The position numbers and the translations under genes were made by a program. The notes below the pieces were generated by a model. The model worked only from the letters and a program-made list of their open reading frames with translations, was not told the origin of the DNA and ran no database searches. Of a stretch of 45,420 nt of DNA, positions 15,269 through 23,610 are shown one piece after another. Positions within the stretch are counted from its first letter, which is position 1. Each line of letters opens with the position of its first letter. Origin of the DNA: Deltaproteobacteria bacterium (GTDB taxonomy: Bacteria > Desulfobacterota > Desulfobaccia > Desulfobaccales > 0-14-0-80-60-11); assembly GCA_023381945.1 (NCBI GenBank), contig JAMCQY010000325.1, positions 1-45,420 of the forward strand, given 5' to 3'.

Positions 15269-16804
15269 ATGGCGGAAGACATCAGAAAAATGCCCGTAGG
15301 CGCCGGCCTCCCGGAGATGCCAGAAGAGATCGTTATTGCCCCAAAAAAGGTGGTAATTGACTGGAAGCGGATAATTTTCATCCTCCTGGGCCTGGGATTA
15401 TTTTTCCTCTTTTATTTCATGCCGGATTTAGCGGACGCAGTGGACCCCTCCGGCAAGCATTTTCCTTTGCCGCCGCAAGGTAGGATGGCCCTCGGCCTCT
15501 TTCTCATGGCGGCGGTGTGGTGGATCTTCGAAGTGATGCCCATCGGGGCCACCGCCATCGCCATCGGCCTTTTCCAGACCATTTTTTTGATCCGTACTGC
15601 TGACCAGGCTTTAAAAGACTTCTTTGACCCCTCCGTCTGGTTCATCTTCGGCTCGGTGGTCATGGGCCTGGCTTTCGCGGTGTCCGGCCTCACCAAGCGC
15701 ATGGCCTACAAGATGTTGAGCATCGTGGGCGAGAACACTAACTTTATTCTTTTGGGCTGCTTCATCATCATCGTCGGCATGACCCTGCTCATGGCCCACA
15801 CTGCCGTGGCCGCGGCCATCTTCCCGCTGCTGGTGGCCATCCACTCTCTTTATAGCGAGTCCGACCAGCCCACCCGCTTCGGCAAGGGCCTGTTCATCGG
15901 CATGGCCTGGGCCGCCGGCGCCGGTTCTACCATCACCTTTCTCGGGTCGGCCCGGGCCGTGGCCGGGGCCGGCATGTTCCAGAAGTTCACCGGCGGCACG
16001 GAAATCGGCTTCTTCACACTCTCCTGGTACATGCTTCCCTTAGGGGTTATCATGGTCTTCTTCATCTGGCTCACCGTGATCTTTTGCTTTAAGCCCGAAA
16101 GAGCCCGCATCGACGGTCTAAGACAGCGGGTGGCCGACCTGGGGAAAGAGTTGGGCCCCATGAACAACAAGGAAAAGTTCGTCATCCTCATGGTGGCCGT
16201 AGTCCTGTTCCTGTTCATGATGAAATCCTTCTCACCCATCCCCTTCTTTAAAGACATGGACCGGGCGGCCATCATGATCGTCGCCACCGTACTCTTCTTC
16301 CTCACCCGCACCCTGGAAGTTGAGGACATGGAGACCATACCCTGGAACATCATCCTGCTGTTCGGCGGCGCCATGAGCATCGGCTACTGCCTCTATGACA
16401 CCAAGGCGGCGGAATGGATGGCGGTGAGTTGGGTGAGCTGGTTCCAGAAGGCTCCCTGGCTGGTGTTCGTGCTGGCCATCGCCTTCTTCGTCCTGGTGAT
16501 GACCAACTTCATCATGAACGTGGCCGCCATCGCCATCACCCTGCCGGTCTCCCTGGTCATCGCCCGGTACCTGGGGGTGGCTCCGGAAGTCATCTTCTTC
16601 GCGTCGCTCGCCACCGCGGGCATGCCCTTCAACCTGCTCATCGGCGCCGCGCCCAATGCCATTGCCTATGAGAGCAAACAGTTCACCGCCGGAGAATTCT
16701 TCATCTACGGCTGGATTCCCAGCCTCATCCTGATGGGCTTTCTGGCGGTCTTCTGCTACTTCATCTGGCCGCTGCAGGGCATGCCGGTGTTGATGGCGAA
16801 GTAA
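15269..16804 (+). CDS. SLC13/DASS-like anion permease
   Basis: 511 residues with about 11-12 hydrophobic segments after a 33-residue cytoplasmic lead. Overall layout and motifs (FFDPSVWFIFGSVVMGLAFAV, WNIILLFGGAMSIG, GMPFNLLIGAAPNAIAY) fit the divalent anion:Na+ symporter family, which moves dicarboxylates, phosphate or sulfate. Odd features: the substrate/Na+ loop that usually reads SNTATAAM is MAHTAVAAAI here, and the second SNT-type repeat is IMNVAAIAIT. Substrate choice or ion coupling may therefore differ from characterised members. AAAGGAG precedes ATG 15269. It probably forms an operon with the CBS gene upstream and the permease downstream (66-nt gap holding a hairpin). Confidence 0.85.
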   Translation: MAEDIRKMPVGAGLPEMPEEIVIAPKKVVIDWKRIIFILLGLGLFFLFYFMPDLADAVDPSGKHFPLPPQGRMALGLFLMAAVWWIFEVMPIGATAIAIGLFQTIFLIRTADQALKDFFDPSVWFIFGSVVMGLAFAVSGLTKRMAYKMLSIVGENTNFILLGCFIIIVGMTLLMAHTAVAAAIFPLLVAIHSLYSESDQPTRFGKGLFIGMAWAAGAGSTITFLGSARAVAGAGMFQKFTGGTEIGFFTLSWYMLPLGVIMVFFIWLTVIFCFKPERARIDGLRQRVADLGKELGPMNNKEKFVILMVAVVLFLFMMKSFSPIPFFKDMDRAAIMIVATVLFFLTRTLEVEDMETIPWNIILLFGGAMSIGYCLYDTKAAEWMAVSWVSWFQKAPWLVFVLAIAFFVLVMTNFIMNVAAIAITLPVSLVIARYLGVAPEVIFFASLATAGMPFNLLIGAAPNAIAYESKQFTAGEFFIYGWIPSLILMGFLAVFCYFIWPLQGMPVLMAK

Positions 16805-16810
16805 GCCACA

Positions 16811-16837
16811 GTAGGGGCAGGGTAACCCTGCCCCTAC
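16811..16837. repeat. Perfect GTAGGGGC palindrome between permease genes
   Basis: 13-bp arms, GTAGGGGCAGGGT and ACCCTGCCCCTAC, are separated by one base. It starts 7 nt after the DASS permease stop and ends 34 nt before the next start. There is no T tract, so it would slow or stabilise RNA rather than terminate. It shares its arms with the element inside 14567-14626. Confidence 0.75.
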
Positions 16838-16870
16838 AAAAACTCAAGCGATGATTAAAGGGGATTAACA

Positions 16871-18604
16871 ATGCGCAAGAGGTATGCTTACCTTCTAAAT
16901 ATCCTGATATTCTCGGCCCTGGCGGGATTCCTGGCAAGCTCCGCGGCCCTGGCCGCCAACCCGGCAGGCGATCACCTGTCGGTTTCGGGGTTAGTGGCCA
17001 ACCCCATGGGCAAGGGTCTCAAAGAAGTGACGGTGGAAGTCCAGGTGAATGGCCAGAACCTCAAGCCGGTGGGCAAGGAGCATGAAATTGTCACCGGCAA
17101 GCCCGGCGGCTACGTGGCTGATTTCATCCTGCCCCCTGGTACTTTGCCTGGGGCCAAAGTCGAGGTCCAGGCCAACAAACCTTCCTGGAAGCCCGTTCCC
17201 TTAACCCCGGTAAAATTAGTGGAAGCAGGGGTGGATGAAAACGGCAGCCGTCTGTTTCAGGCGGTCCAAAACCTCACCATGGAACGCACCATCACCGCGG
17301 GTTTCTGGATCGCCAGCCTGGTTTTGCTGCTGGTCTATGTGGTCATTTCGCTGGAATTGATGCACCGCACCCTGGTGTCTTTTCTGGGGGCGGCGATAAT
17401 CCTGTTCATCACCTATACCTTGGGGACCTGGGATAAATCCTTTTACATCATCTCTTTTGACGACGCCATGGGGGCCGTCGATCTTAATGTCATCTTCCTG
17501 CTCATGGGCATGATGATCTTCGTGGGGGTGATGAAAAAGACCGGGATGTTCCAGTTTCTGGCTTATAAAGCCTACGCCCTAGCCAAAGGGAATGTCTTTG
17601 TCCTGTCCTTCGTCCTCCAGGTAGTGACCGCGGTCATTTCCGCCTTTTTGGACAACGTCACCACCATGTTGTTAGTGCTGCCGGTTACCATTGAAATTGC
17701 GGTCACCCTGAAGATCAACCCCCTGACCCTGCTGGTCCCCGAGGCCTTTGCCTCCAACGTCGGCGGCACCGCCACTCTCATCGGCGATCCGCCCAACATC
17801 CTGATCGGCTCGTACGCCGGTCTCACCTTCGGCCAGTTCGTCCAGAACCTCACCCTGATTTGCACCGTCTCTCTGATGGCCTCCTCAATGTTTTTGGTCT
17901 GGTGGAACAAGAAGGAATACAACAAGGCCGATGTCAAGGATGTACCCCGCACCATTGAATTTTTAAGAGAAGAGTATCAGATCACCAATAAAAAACTGAT
18001 GATCCAGGGCTTGATACTCTTGGGCTTCACTATCTTGCTCTTTGCCCTGCACGGCTTCCTGCACATGCAGGTGGCGGTGGCGGCCCTGATCGGCTCCTTG
18101 CTGCTGGTGGCCATCTCCCGGGAAGATATCGTGGAGCTGCTGGAAAAAGAAGTGGAGTGGCCCACTCTGGTCTTCTTCATCGGGTTGTTCATGGTCATCG
18201 CCGGGGCGGAAGAGACCGGCCTGATCCAGGTGATTGCCAACTGGGTGAAAGACGTCTCCGGAGGCAACTTGACCGCGGCCATCATCATCGTCCTCTGGGT
18301 GAGCGCCATCGCCTCGGCCTTCATTGACAACATTCCCTTCACTGCCACCATGCTGCCCATCATCGCCTTCCTGAACCAGACCATTCCCGGGGCGGAAAGC
18401 GGCGTGCTCTGGTGGTCCCTGTCGCTCGGGGCCTGCCTGGGCGGCAACGGCACCATGATCGGCGCCAGCGCTAACGTGGTTACCGTGGGTCTGGCGGAAA
18501 AGGCGGGCTATAAAATCTCCTTTGTTGAGTATATGAAAGCCTGCTGGTGGCCCATGATGATCACCGTCACCATCTGCATGATTTATCTGTTGATTTTCTA
18601 TTGA
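16871..18604 (+). CDS. NhaD/ArsB-type permease with extracytoplasmic beta domain (copy 1)
   Basis: 577 residues. A signal-type N-terminus (1-28, ending SSAALAAN) is followed by a soluble region of about 110 residues that looks like an all-beta, carboxypeptidase-regulatory-like fold (SGLVANPMGKGLKEVTVEV). About 11-12 transmembrane segments begin near residue 145. The membrane part has two repeats with ion-transporter (NhaD/ArsB/SLC13 superfamily) motifs: SAFLDNVTTML and SNVGGTATLIGDPPNILIG in the first, SAFIDNIPFTATMLP and GGNGTMIGASANVV in the second. The family includes Na+/H+ antiporters and anion pumps, so the substrate is open. AGGGG lies 7 nt before ATG 16871. The close paralogue at 18824 indicates tandem duplication. 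Confidence 0.85.
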   Translation: MRKRYAYLLNILIFSALAGFLASSAALAANPAGDHLSVSGLVANPMGKGLKEVTVEVQVNGQNLKPVGKEHEIVTGKPGGYVADFILPPGTLPGAKVEVQANKPSWKPVPLTPVKLVEAGVDENGSRLFQAVQNLTMERTITAGFWIASLVLLLVYVVISLELMHRTLVSFLGAAIILFITYTLGTWDKSFYIISFDDAMGAVDLNVIFLLMGMMIFVGVMKKTGMFQFLAYKAYALAKGNVFVLSFVLQVVTAVISAFLDNVTTMLLVLPVTIEIAVTLKINPLTLLVPEAFASNVGGTATLIGDPPNILIGSYAGLTFGQFVQNLTLICTVSLMASSMFLVWWNKKEYNKADVKDVPRTIEFLREEYQITNKKLMIQGLILLGFTILLFALHGFLHMQVAVAALIGSLLLVAISREDIVELLEKEVEWPTLVFFIGLFMVIAGAEETGLIQVIANWVKDVSGGNLTAAIIIVLWVSAIASAFIDNIPFTATMLPIIAFLNQTIPGAESGVLWWSLSLGACLGGNGTMIGASANVVTVGLAEKAGYKISFVEYMKACWWPMMITVTICMIYLLIFY

Positions 18605-18686
18605 TGCCGGATTTTATGGTTTCTAATTAAGGAACCTTATAAAATGGGATAAAGAAAAAAAGTCCCAAGAAGAAAGGGTAAGTCCA

Positions 18687-18781
18687 GGCCAGGAGAAATC
18701 TGGCCGAGCAGCAAGACATAATCGGTCGGGAATAATAAGGCCTGTCAGGTGGAGTCTGTCAACCTGGCAGGCCTTTGTCTT
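18687..18781 (+). terminator. Hairpins between the tandem permeases; terminator or attenuator
   Basis: Two stems occupy the 219-nt gap. GGCCAG-N7-CTGGCC lies at 18687-18705. A longer 14-bp stem pairs AAGGCCTGTCAGGT (18737-18750) with ACCTGGCAGGCCTT (18762-18775, one G-T pair) and is followed by TGTCTTTTAT. The second resembles an intrinsic terminator that ends copy 1 or attenuates copy 2, whose start lies about 50 nt downstream. I did not recognise a known riboswitch. Confidence 0.55.
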
Positions 18782-18823
18782 TTATCAGCCAACCTGGAAA
18801 TGTGAAAAAATGGAGGAATAACC

Positions 18824-20560
18824 GTGCTTTGGCCAAGAATTATGGCGATTAAAGTTCTGATAACATTGTTCCTGATGGTCTTTGCCTGTCCCTTGGCAAC
18901 TTCGGCTTCTCCGCCGGAAAAGGGTGACAACCTGATGGTGTCCGGGCTCATGGTAGATGCCCAGGGTAAGGGCATCAAAGAGGCTGAAATCGAGCTGCTG
19001 GTGAATGGCCGGCACGTCACCCCTGTGGGGCGGGACGAGCACCTCGAAACTGCCGGCAAAGGCACCTTTGTCGGGCGGTACAGTTTGCCCAGGGGAATGC
19101 TGCCTGAGGCTCAGTTGCAAATCCGGGCGCTGAAACCAAGCTGGCAGACCCAGGAGTCCGAGGCCCTCAAGGCAATGGAAACGGGCATGGACGCAGCCGG
19201 CAATCGGCTCTTTCAGGTTCAGGCCGACCTCACCCTGAAACGTCAAATCACTCCTGGCTTCTGGATCGCTACCGCAGTTCTGGTCCTGGTATATATCTTC
19301 ATCGCGGCGGAGTGGATGCATCGAACGCTGGCGGCCTTTTTGGGCGCAGCCTTCGTTCTGTTCATTTCCTACACCGCCGGCACCTTTGACAAAAATTACT
19401 TCATCCTCTCCTTCGAAGACGCCATGCGCGCCATCGACCTGAACGTCATTTTTCTCCTCATGGGGATGATGATCATTGTCGGGGTCTTGAAAAAGACCGG
19501 CCTCTTCCAGTGGCTGGCTTACAAAGCTTATGCCCTGGCCCGAGGCAACATCTTCATTTTGTCCTTCGTCCTTCAAGTAATCACCGCGGTAACCTCCGCC
19601 TTTCTCGATAACGTAACCACCATGCTTCTTATGATCCCGGTAACCATCGAAATTGCCGTAACTTTGAAGATAAATCCTTTGGCCCTGCTGATACCAGAGG
19701 TGTTCGCCTCCAACGTCGGCGGCACCGCCACCCTGATAGGCGATCCGCCCAACATCCTCATCGGCTCCTTTGCGAAATTAACCTTTGGCCAATTTGTCAC
19801 TAATCTCGCCCTGGTCAGCGCGGTCTGCCTGACCATTACTTCCATTTGGTATATGTGGTGGTACAAGAAAGGCTATTTGCAGGCCGAACTCAAAGATGTG
19901 GATCGGGCTATCGCCTATATGCAGGAAGAATACAAGATCACCGACAAGAAGCTGACGATTATGGGCCTGGCGGTTTTGGGCTTCGTCATCTCCCTGTTTG
20001 TCTTGCACGGCTTCTTGCATATGGAAGTCTCAGTGGCCGCCCTGATGGGCGCCATGGTGCTGCTGGCCATCTCACGAATTGATATTGTCGAGATGCTGGA
20101 GCATGAAGTGGAGTGGCCTACGCTGGTTTTTTTCATCGGCTTATTCATAGTTATCGCCGGAGCGGAAGAGACTGGACTCATTCAAATCATTGCTGAACGG
20201 GTGAGGGATTTTTCCCGTGGTAACCTGACCGCAGCCATAATTCTTGTCCTCTGGGTAAGCGCTATTGCTTCGGCCTTTATTGACAATATCCCCTTTACCG
20301 CCACCATGCTGCCCATCATCGCTTTCCTGAACCAGACCATTCCCGGGGCGGAAAACGGGGTGCTCTGGTGGTCGCTGGCATTAGGCGCATGTCTCGGCGG
20401 CAACGGCACCATGATCGGCGCTTCCGCCAATGTGGTCACAGTAGGCCTGGCTGAAAAAGCCGGTTGCCCCATATCTTTTTTGGAGTACCTGAAGGCCTGC
20501 TGGTGGCCCACGATGATCACCGTCACCATTTGCATGGTTTACCTGTTGATTGCCTACTAA
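18824..20560 (+). CDS. NhaD/ArsB-type permease with extracytoplasmic beta domain (copy 2)
   Basis: 578 residues, colinear with the protein at 16871: signal peptide (to about residue 28), beta-rich extracytoplasmic domain (35-140), then 11-12 membrane segments with the same ion-transporter motifs (SAFLDNVTTMLLMIP, SNVGGTATLIGDPPNILIG, SAFIDNIPFTATMLP). The membrane halves are nearly identical between copies, while the N-terminal beta domains have diverged clearly. This suggests the same ion but different extracytoplasmic partners or sensing. The start is GTG 18824, chosen because GGAGGA lies 6 nt upstream; an in-frame ATG at 18842 lacks a site. Separate leader hairpins precede it, so the two copies may be expressed differently. 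Confidence 0.85.
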   Translation: MLWPRIMAIKVLITLFLMVFACPLATSASPPEKGDNLMVSGLMVDAQGKGIKEAEIELLVNGRHVTPVGRDEHLETAGKGTFVGRYSLPRGMLPEAQLQIRALKPSWQTQESEALKAMETGMDAAGNRLFQVQADLTLKRQITPGFWIATAVLVLVYIFIAAEWMHRTLAAFLGAAFVLFISYTAGTFDKNYFILSFEDAMRAIDLNVIFLLMGMMIIVGVLKKTGLFQWLAYKAYALARGNIFILSFVLQVITAVTSAFLDNVTTMLLMIPVTIEIAVTLKINPLALLIPEVFASNVGGTATLIGDPPNILIGSFAKLTFGQFVTNLALVSAVCLTITSIWYMWWYKKGYLQAELKDVDRAIAYMQEEYKITDKKLTIMGLAVLGFVISLFVLHGFLHMEVSVAALMGAMVLLAISRIDIVEMLEHEVEWPTLVFFIGLFIVIAGAEETGLIQIIAERVRDFSRGNLTAAIILVLWVSAIASAFIDNIPFTATMLPIIAFLNQTIPGAENGVLWWSLALGACLGGNGTMIGASANVVTVGLAEKAGCPISFLEYLKACWWPTMITVTICMVYLLIAY

Positions 20561-20573
20561 AGAGTACTGTAGG

Positions 20574-20660
20574 GGCGGTTCTCGAACCGCCATTATTTGC
20601 GTTTCATGGAGAACAGCCGCCCTCGGCTGTTCTTTGCAGGCGAGGGCGCCTGCTCTCCAT
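20574..20660. repeat. Nested hairpin repeat before the KdpD-like kinase
   Basis: GGCGGTTC-TC-GAACCGCC (20574-20591, preceded by TGTAG) is followed by a three-way structure. Outer arms ATGGAGA (20606-20612) and TCTCCAT (20654-20660) enclose GAACAGCCG/CGGCTGTTC (20611-20632) and GCAGGCG/CGCCTGC (20636-20653). It is the same layout as the element at 14567-14626 with different bases. It lies right after the permease stop and may terminate that operon. Confidence 0.65.
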
Positions 20661-20796
20661 TATCTCTATGGTGCATGGTGCGTGGGACGCATCCTACGTC
20701 TCGGCGCTCTTGCGTAAGAATCAGTGCCCGCCAGCCCCCTTGACCCCAGGGCAGCAAACGGTTATCCTTGCATTAATAATTTACTCAAGGATATAA

Positions 20797-22848
20797 ATGA
20801 CATATATGGCAGACCCGGAGGTGGTGGTAGACCAGCAACCATCCAGTAAGCCGAGCCACGCCGGCCAGGAAAATCTGCTTGTCTGCCTTGACCCCAGCCC
20901 TTTTGCCATCCCCCTGATACGTGCCACCCAGCGCCTGGCCGAAGCCCAAGGGGCTGAGTGGTTCGCACTGTATGTGGAAACTCCGGCCCACGAACGCCTA
21001 TCCCCGGAAAGCCAGGAACAGGTGGCCCAGGCCCTGTACCTGGCCGCAAAACTGGGAGCCCAGGCCGTCAAAGTGTCCGGCTTCCGCATCGGGGACGAAA
21101 TTCTGGCCTTCGCCCGGGAGAACCAGGTCGGCAAGATTTTTGTAGGCAAACCCTATGAGCGCCGCTGGCGCCGGTTTGTGGGCATTTCGCTGGTGGACCA
21201 TTTAATCTGGAACTGCGGCTCCATCGATATCTTTGTCATTTCCGGAGAACATGGGAAAGCAGAAGCCCCCACAACCACCGTTGCCGGGCCCAAGCCGCGG
21301 CGGTTGCTCTGGGAATACCTGCTGGCTGCCTGCGGGGTGAGTCTCTGCACCGGATTGGGTTTTATTTTATTCCCCCATCTGGCCCTTAGAAACCTGGCGA
21401 TGATCTATTTATTGACGGTGGTGGTCATTTCCTCCTTTCTCGCCCGGGGACCGGCTCTGTTCTCTTCATTCTTTTGCGTGGCTGCTTTTGCCTTCTTTTT
21501 TGTGCCAAAATATTACTCCTTCGCCATCGCCGACACCGAATCCGCCGTCACTCTGATAGTAATGCTACTGGTAAGCACCCTGGTCAGCGGCCTGACGACC
21601 CGAATCCGCCATCAAGCCCGGGTGGCGCGCCAACAGGAAAGGCAAACCGCGGCTCTTTACGAGATGAGCCAGAATCTCACTGCCATCAGCAGCCTGGAGG
21701 AACTGCTCAATGTTGCGGCGCAGCAAATCACTAGGATCTTTGACTGCCGGGTGAGCCTCTTGATGCCGGGGAACGAAGGCAAGCTTGAGGTGAGGGCAGG
21801 ACATCCATATGCCGATGAGTACGGCAAAGAAGGGATGGTGGCCAAATGGGTCTTCCGGCATGGCCACTTGGCCGGGGCCGGTACGGATACCCTCCATGCT
21901 GTCAAAGGCATCTATTTGCCACTCATTGCCTCACAAAATATCATCGGCGTCCTGAGGCTGGAAACCGACCGACCCAACCGGATACTGCAAGCGGACTCGC
22001 TACGCCTCCTGGAGGCATTGGGCAGCCAAGTCGGTCTGGCCATTGAACGGGAAAACCTTTCCCGCCAGGCCCAAACAGCCCAACTTCAGATCGAAACCGA
22101 GCAAATGCGCAACGCCCTGCTCAGTTCCGTCTCCCATGACCTCCGGACTCCTCTGACTGTGATTGCCGGTTCCGCCAGCAGTCTCGTGGAAGGCGAAAAG
22201 AACCTGGACTCTGAAACCAAGCAGGAGTTAGCCCTGAGCATCTATGAGGAAGCCAGGCGACTTGACCGATTAGTGCATAATCTTCTGGAAATGAGTCGGC
22301 TGCAATCCGGGCAGGCCATGTTAGCCAAGGAGTGGCACGTCCTGGAGGAGGTGATCGGCTGCGCCCTGGCCCAACTGGACCCGCAATTGCATGATCACCC
22401 GTTGAGCATCAGCCTGCCCGCTGATCTGCCCCTGGTCCAGATTGATGCCTTGCTCATGGAGCGGGTGATTATTAATCTTCTGGAAAATTCTTTGAAATAT
22501 ACCCCAACGGGATCACCCTTGGAAATTTCGGGCCTGATCAGGGATAAGGAAATCCTGGTGGCGGTGGCGGATCGAGGCCCCGGTCTACCGGTGGGCGAGG
22601 AAGAGCGGATCTTTGAAAAATTCTACCAGGTGTCTCCGGGAAGCGCCCGGGGGGCAGGATTGGGCCTGACCATCTGCCGCAGCATAATCGAGGCCCACGG
22701 TGGGCGCATCTGGGCCGGCAACCGGCCAGGCGGCGGGGCGGTTTTCAGCTTCACCATTCCGCTGGAAGAAAGCAGGCTCATTTTAGATAAGCATCTGCCA
22801 GAGATGGAGAAAGACCCGCAAGATGAAGCCGATTATCCTGCTGATTGA
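20797..22848 (+). CDS. KdpD-like sensor histidine kinase lacking the KdpD N-terminal domain
   Basis: 683 residues. A universal-stress-protein-like domain occupies about 25-150, then four transmembrane segments of DUF4118/KdpD type (about 172-265), a GAF domain (290-420), HisKA with H447 in SSVSHDLRTPLT, and HATPase with N-box (560-568), DRGPGLP (592-598) and GAGLGLTI (619-626). All catalytic elements are present. Canonical KdpD carries a further 200-residue N-terminal domain with Walker motifs; here it is missing and the protein starts at the Usp domain. AAGGA lies 5 nt before ATG 20797. It overlaps the downstream regulator by 26 nt, so they are a pair. No kdpFABC is nearby; the adjacent genes are permeases, so control of those is a reasonable inference. 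Confidence 0.9.
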   Translation: MTYMADPEVVVDQQPSSKPSHAGQENLLVCLDPSPFAIPLIRATQRLAEAQGAEWFALYVETPAHERLSPESQEQVAQALYLAAKLGAQAVKVSGFRIGDEILAFARENQVGKIFVGKPYERRWRRFVGISLVDHLIWNCGSIDIFVISGEHGKAEAPTTTVAGPKPRRLLWEYLLAACGVSLCTGLGFILFPHLALRNLAMIYLLTVVVISSFLARGPALFSSFFCVAAFAFFFVPKYYSFAIADTESAVTLIVMLLVSTLVSGLTTRIRHQARVARQQERQTAALYEMSQNLTAISSLEELLNVAAQQITRIFDCRVSLLMPGNEGKLEVRAGHPYADEYGKEGMVAKWVFRHGHLAGAGTDTLHAVKGIYLPLIASQNIIGVLRLETDRPNRILQADSLRLLEALGSQVGLAIERENLSRQAQTAQLQIETEQMRNALLSSVSHDLRTPLTVIAGSASSLVEGEKNLDSETKQELALSIYEEARRLDRLVHNLLEMSRLQSGQAMLAKEWHVLEEVIGCALAQLDPQLHDHPLSISLPADLPLVQIDALLMERVIINLLENSLKYTPTGSPLEISGLIRDKEILVAVADRGPGLPVGEEERIFEKFYQVSPGSARGAGLGLTICRSIIEAHGGRIWAGNRPGGGAVFSFTIPLEESRLILDKHLPEMEKDPQDEADYPAD

Positions 22849-23512
22849 AGATGATCCCCAAATACGCCGGTTCCTGAGGGCGAGCCTGGTGACCCAGGGC
22901 TATGAGCTCATAGAGGCCGGGACCGGCCGGGAAGGGTTGGCGCTGGCAGCCGCCCAGGTTCCCGAGGTGGTCTTGCTGGACCTGGGGCTGCCCGACATGG
23001 AAGGGCTGGAGGTAATCAAACAGTTGCGCGGCTGGTCCAGCGTTCCCATTATCATCCTATCCGCCCGGGGCCAGGAACGCGATAAGGTCGCCAACCTGGA
23101 TGCCGGGGCGGATGATTACCTAACCAAGCCCTTCGGGGTCGGTGAGTTGCTCGCCAGAATCCGCGTGGCCTTGCGCAAGGTCATGCCCGCTGATGAAGGC
23201 AAGCAGGAAGAAAGCTATGCTCTCGGTCAATTCAGGGTAGATTTCCAGCGGCGGTTGGTTTTCCGCGGTCAGGACGAGGTCCATCTCACTCCGATTGAAT
23301 ACAAACTCCTATTGGTGCTCATCAAACATCGGGGGAAAGTCGTGACCCACCGGCAATTATTGAAAGAAGTCTGGGGCCCTTCTTATATTGAACAAAATCC
23401 CTATTTGCGCATCTTCGTCCTTAATCTCCGCCGCAAACTGGAAGACGACCCCACACGCCCACAGTATCTTTTAACCGAACCGGGCGTTGGATACCGCCTG
23501 AGGGATGATTAA
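22823..23512 (+). CDS. KdpE-like OmpR/PhoB-family response regulator
   Basis: 229 residues. The receiver domain (1-120) has D9/D10, phospho-acceptor D53 (LLDLGLP) and K102 (TKPFG). A winged-helix DNA-binding domain covers about 130-227 (LTPIEYKLLLVLIKHRGKVVTHRQLL ... NLRRKLEDD). It closely follows KdpE in pattern. The start ATG 22823 lies inside the kinase gene, preceded by a purine-rich GGAGAAAG. Coupled translation with the kinase is likely. Target promoters cannot be read from the sequence; upstream permease genes are candidates. It converges on the ATPase gene with a 98-nt gap that shows no clear terminator. Confidence 0.92.
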   Translation: MKPIILLIEDDPQIRRFLRASLVTQGYELIEAGTGREGLALAAAQVPEVVLLDLGLPDMEGLEVIKQLRGWSSVPIIILSARGQERDKVANLDAGADDYLTKPFGVGELLARIRVALRKVMPADEGKQEESYALGQFRVDFQRRLVFRGQDEVHLTPIEYKLLLVLIKHRGKVVTHRQLLKEVWGPSYIEQNPYLRIFVLNLRRKLEDDPTRPQYLLTEPGVGYRLRDD

Positions 23513-23610
23513 CACATATCTCCATTGCCTTTTGAAGAACATCATTTGGCTCTTTTATATATAGATAAGGCAGGGCTTTTCTGGCTTCCATGCGCTCCAA
23601 GGTTGGACGC

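Noticed and set aside
14455..15381. A long minus-strand open frame (308 codons) across CBS copy B
   Set aside because: It is a shadow of the CBS gene: the CBS reading has domains, a ribosome-binding site and a paralogue, and the shadow has none.
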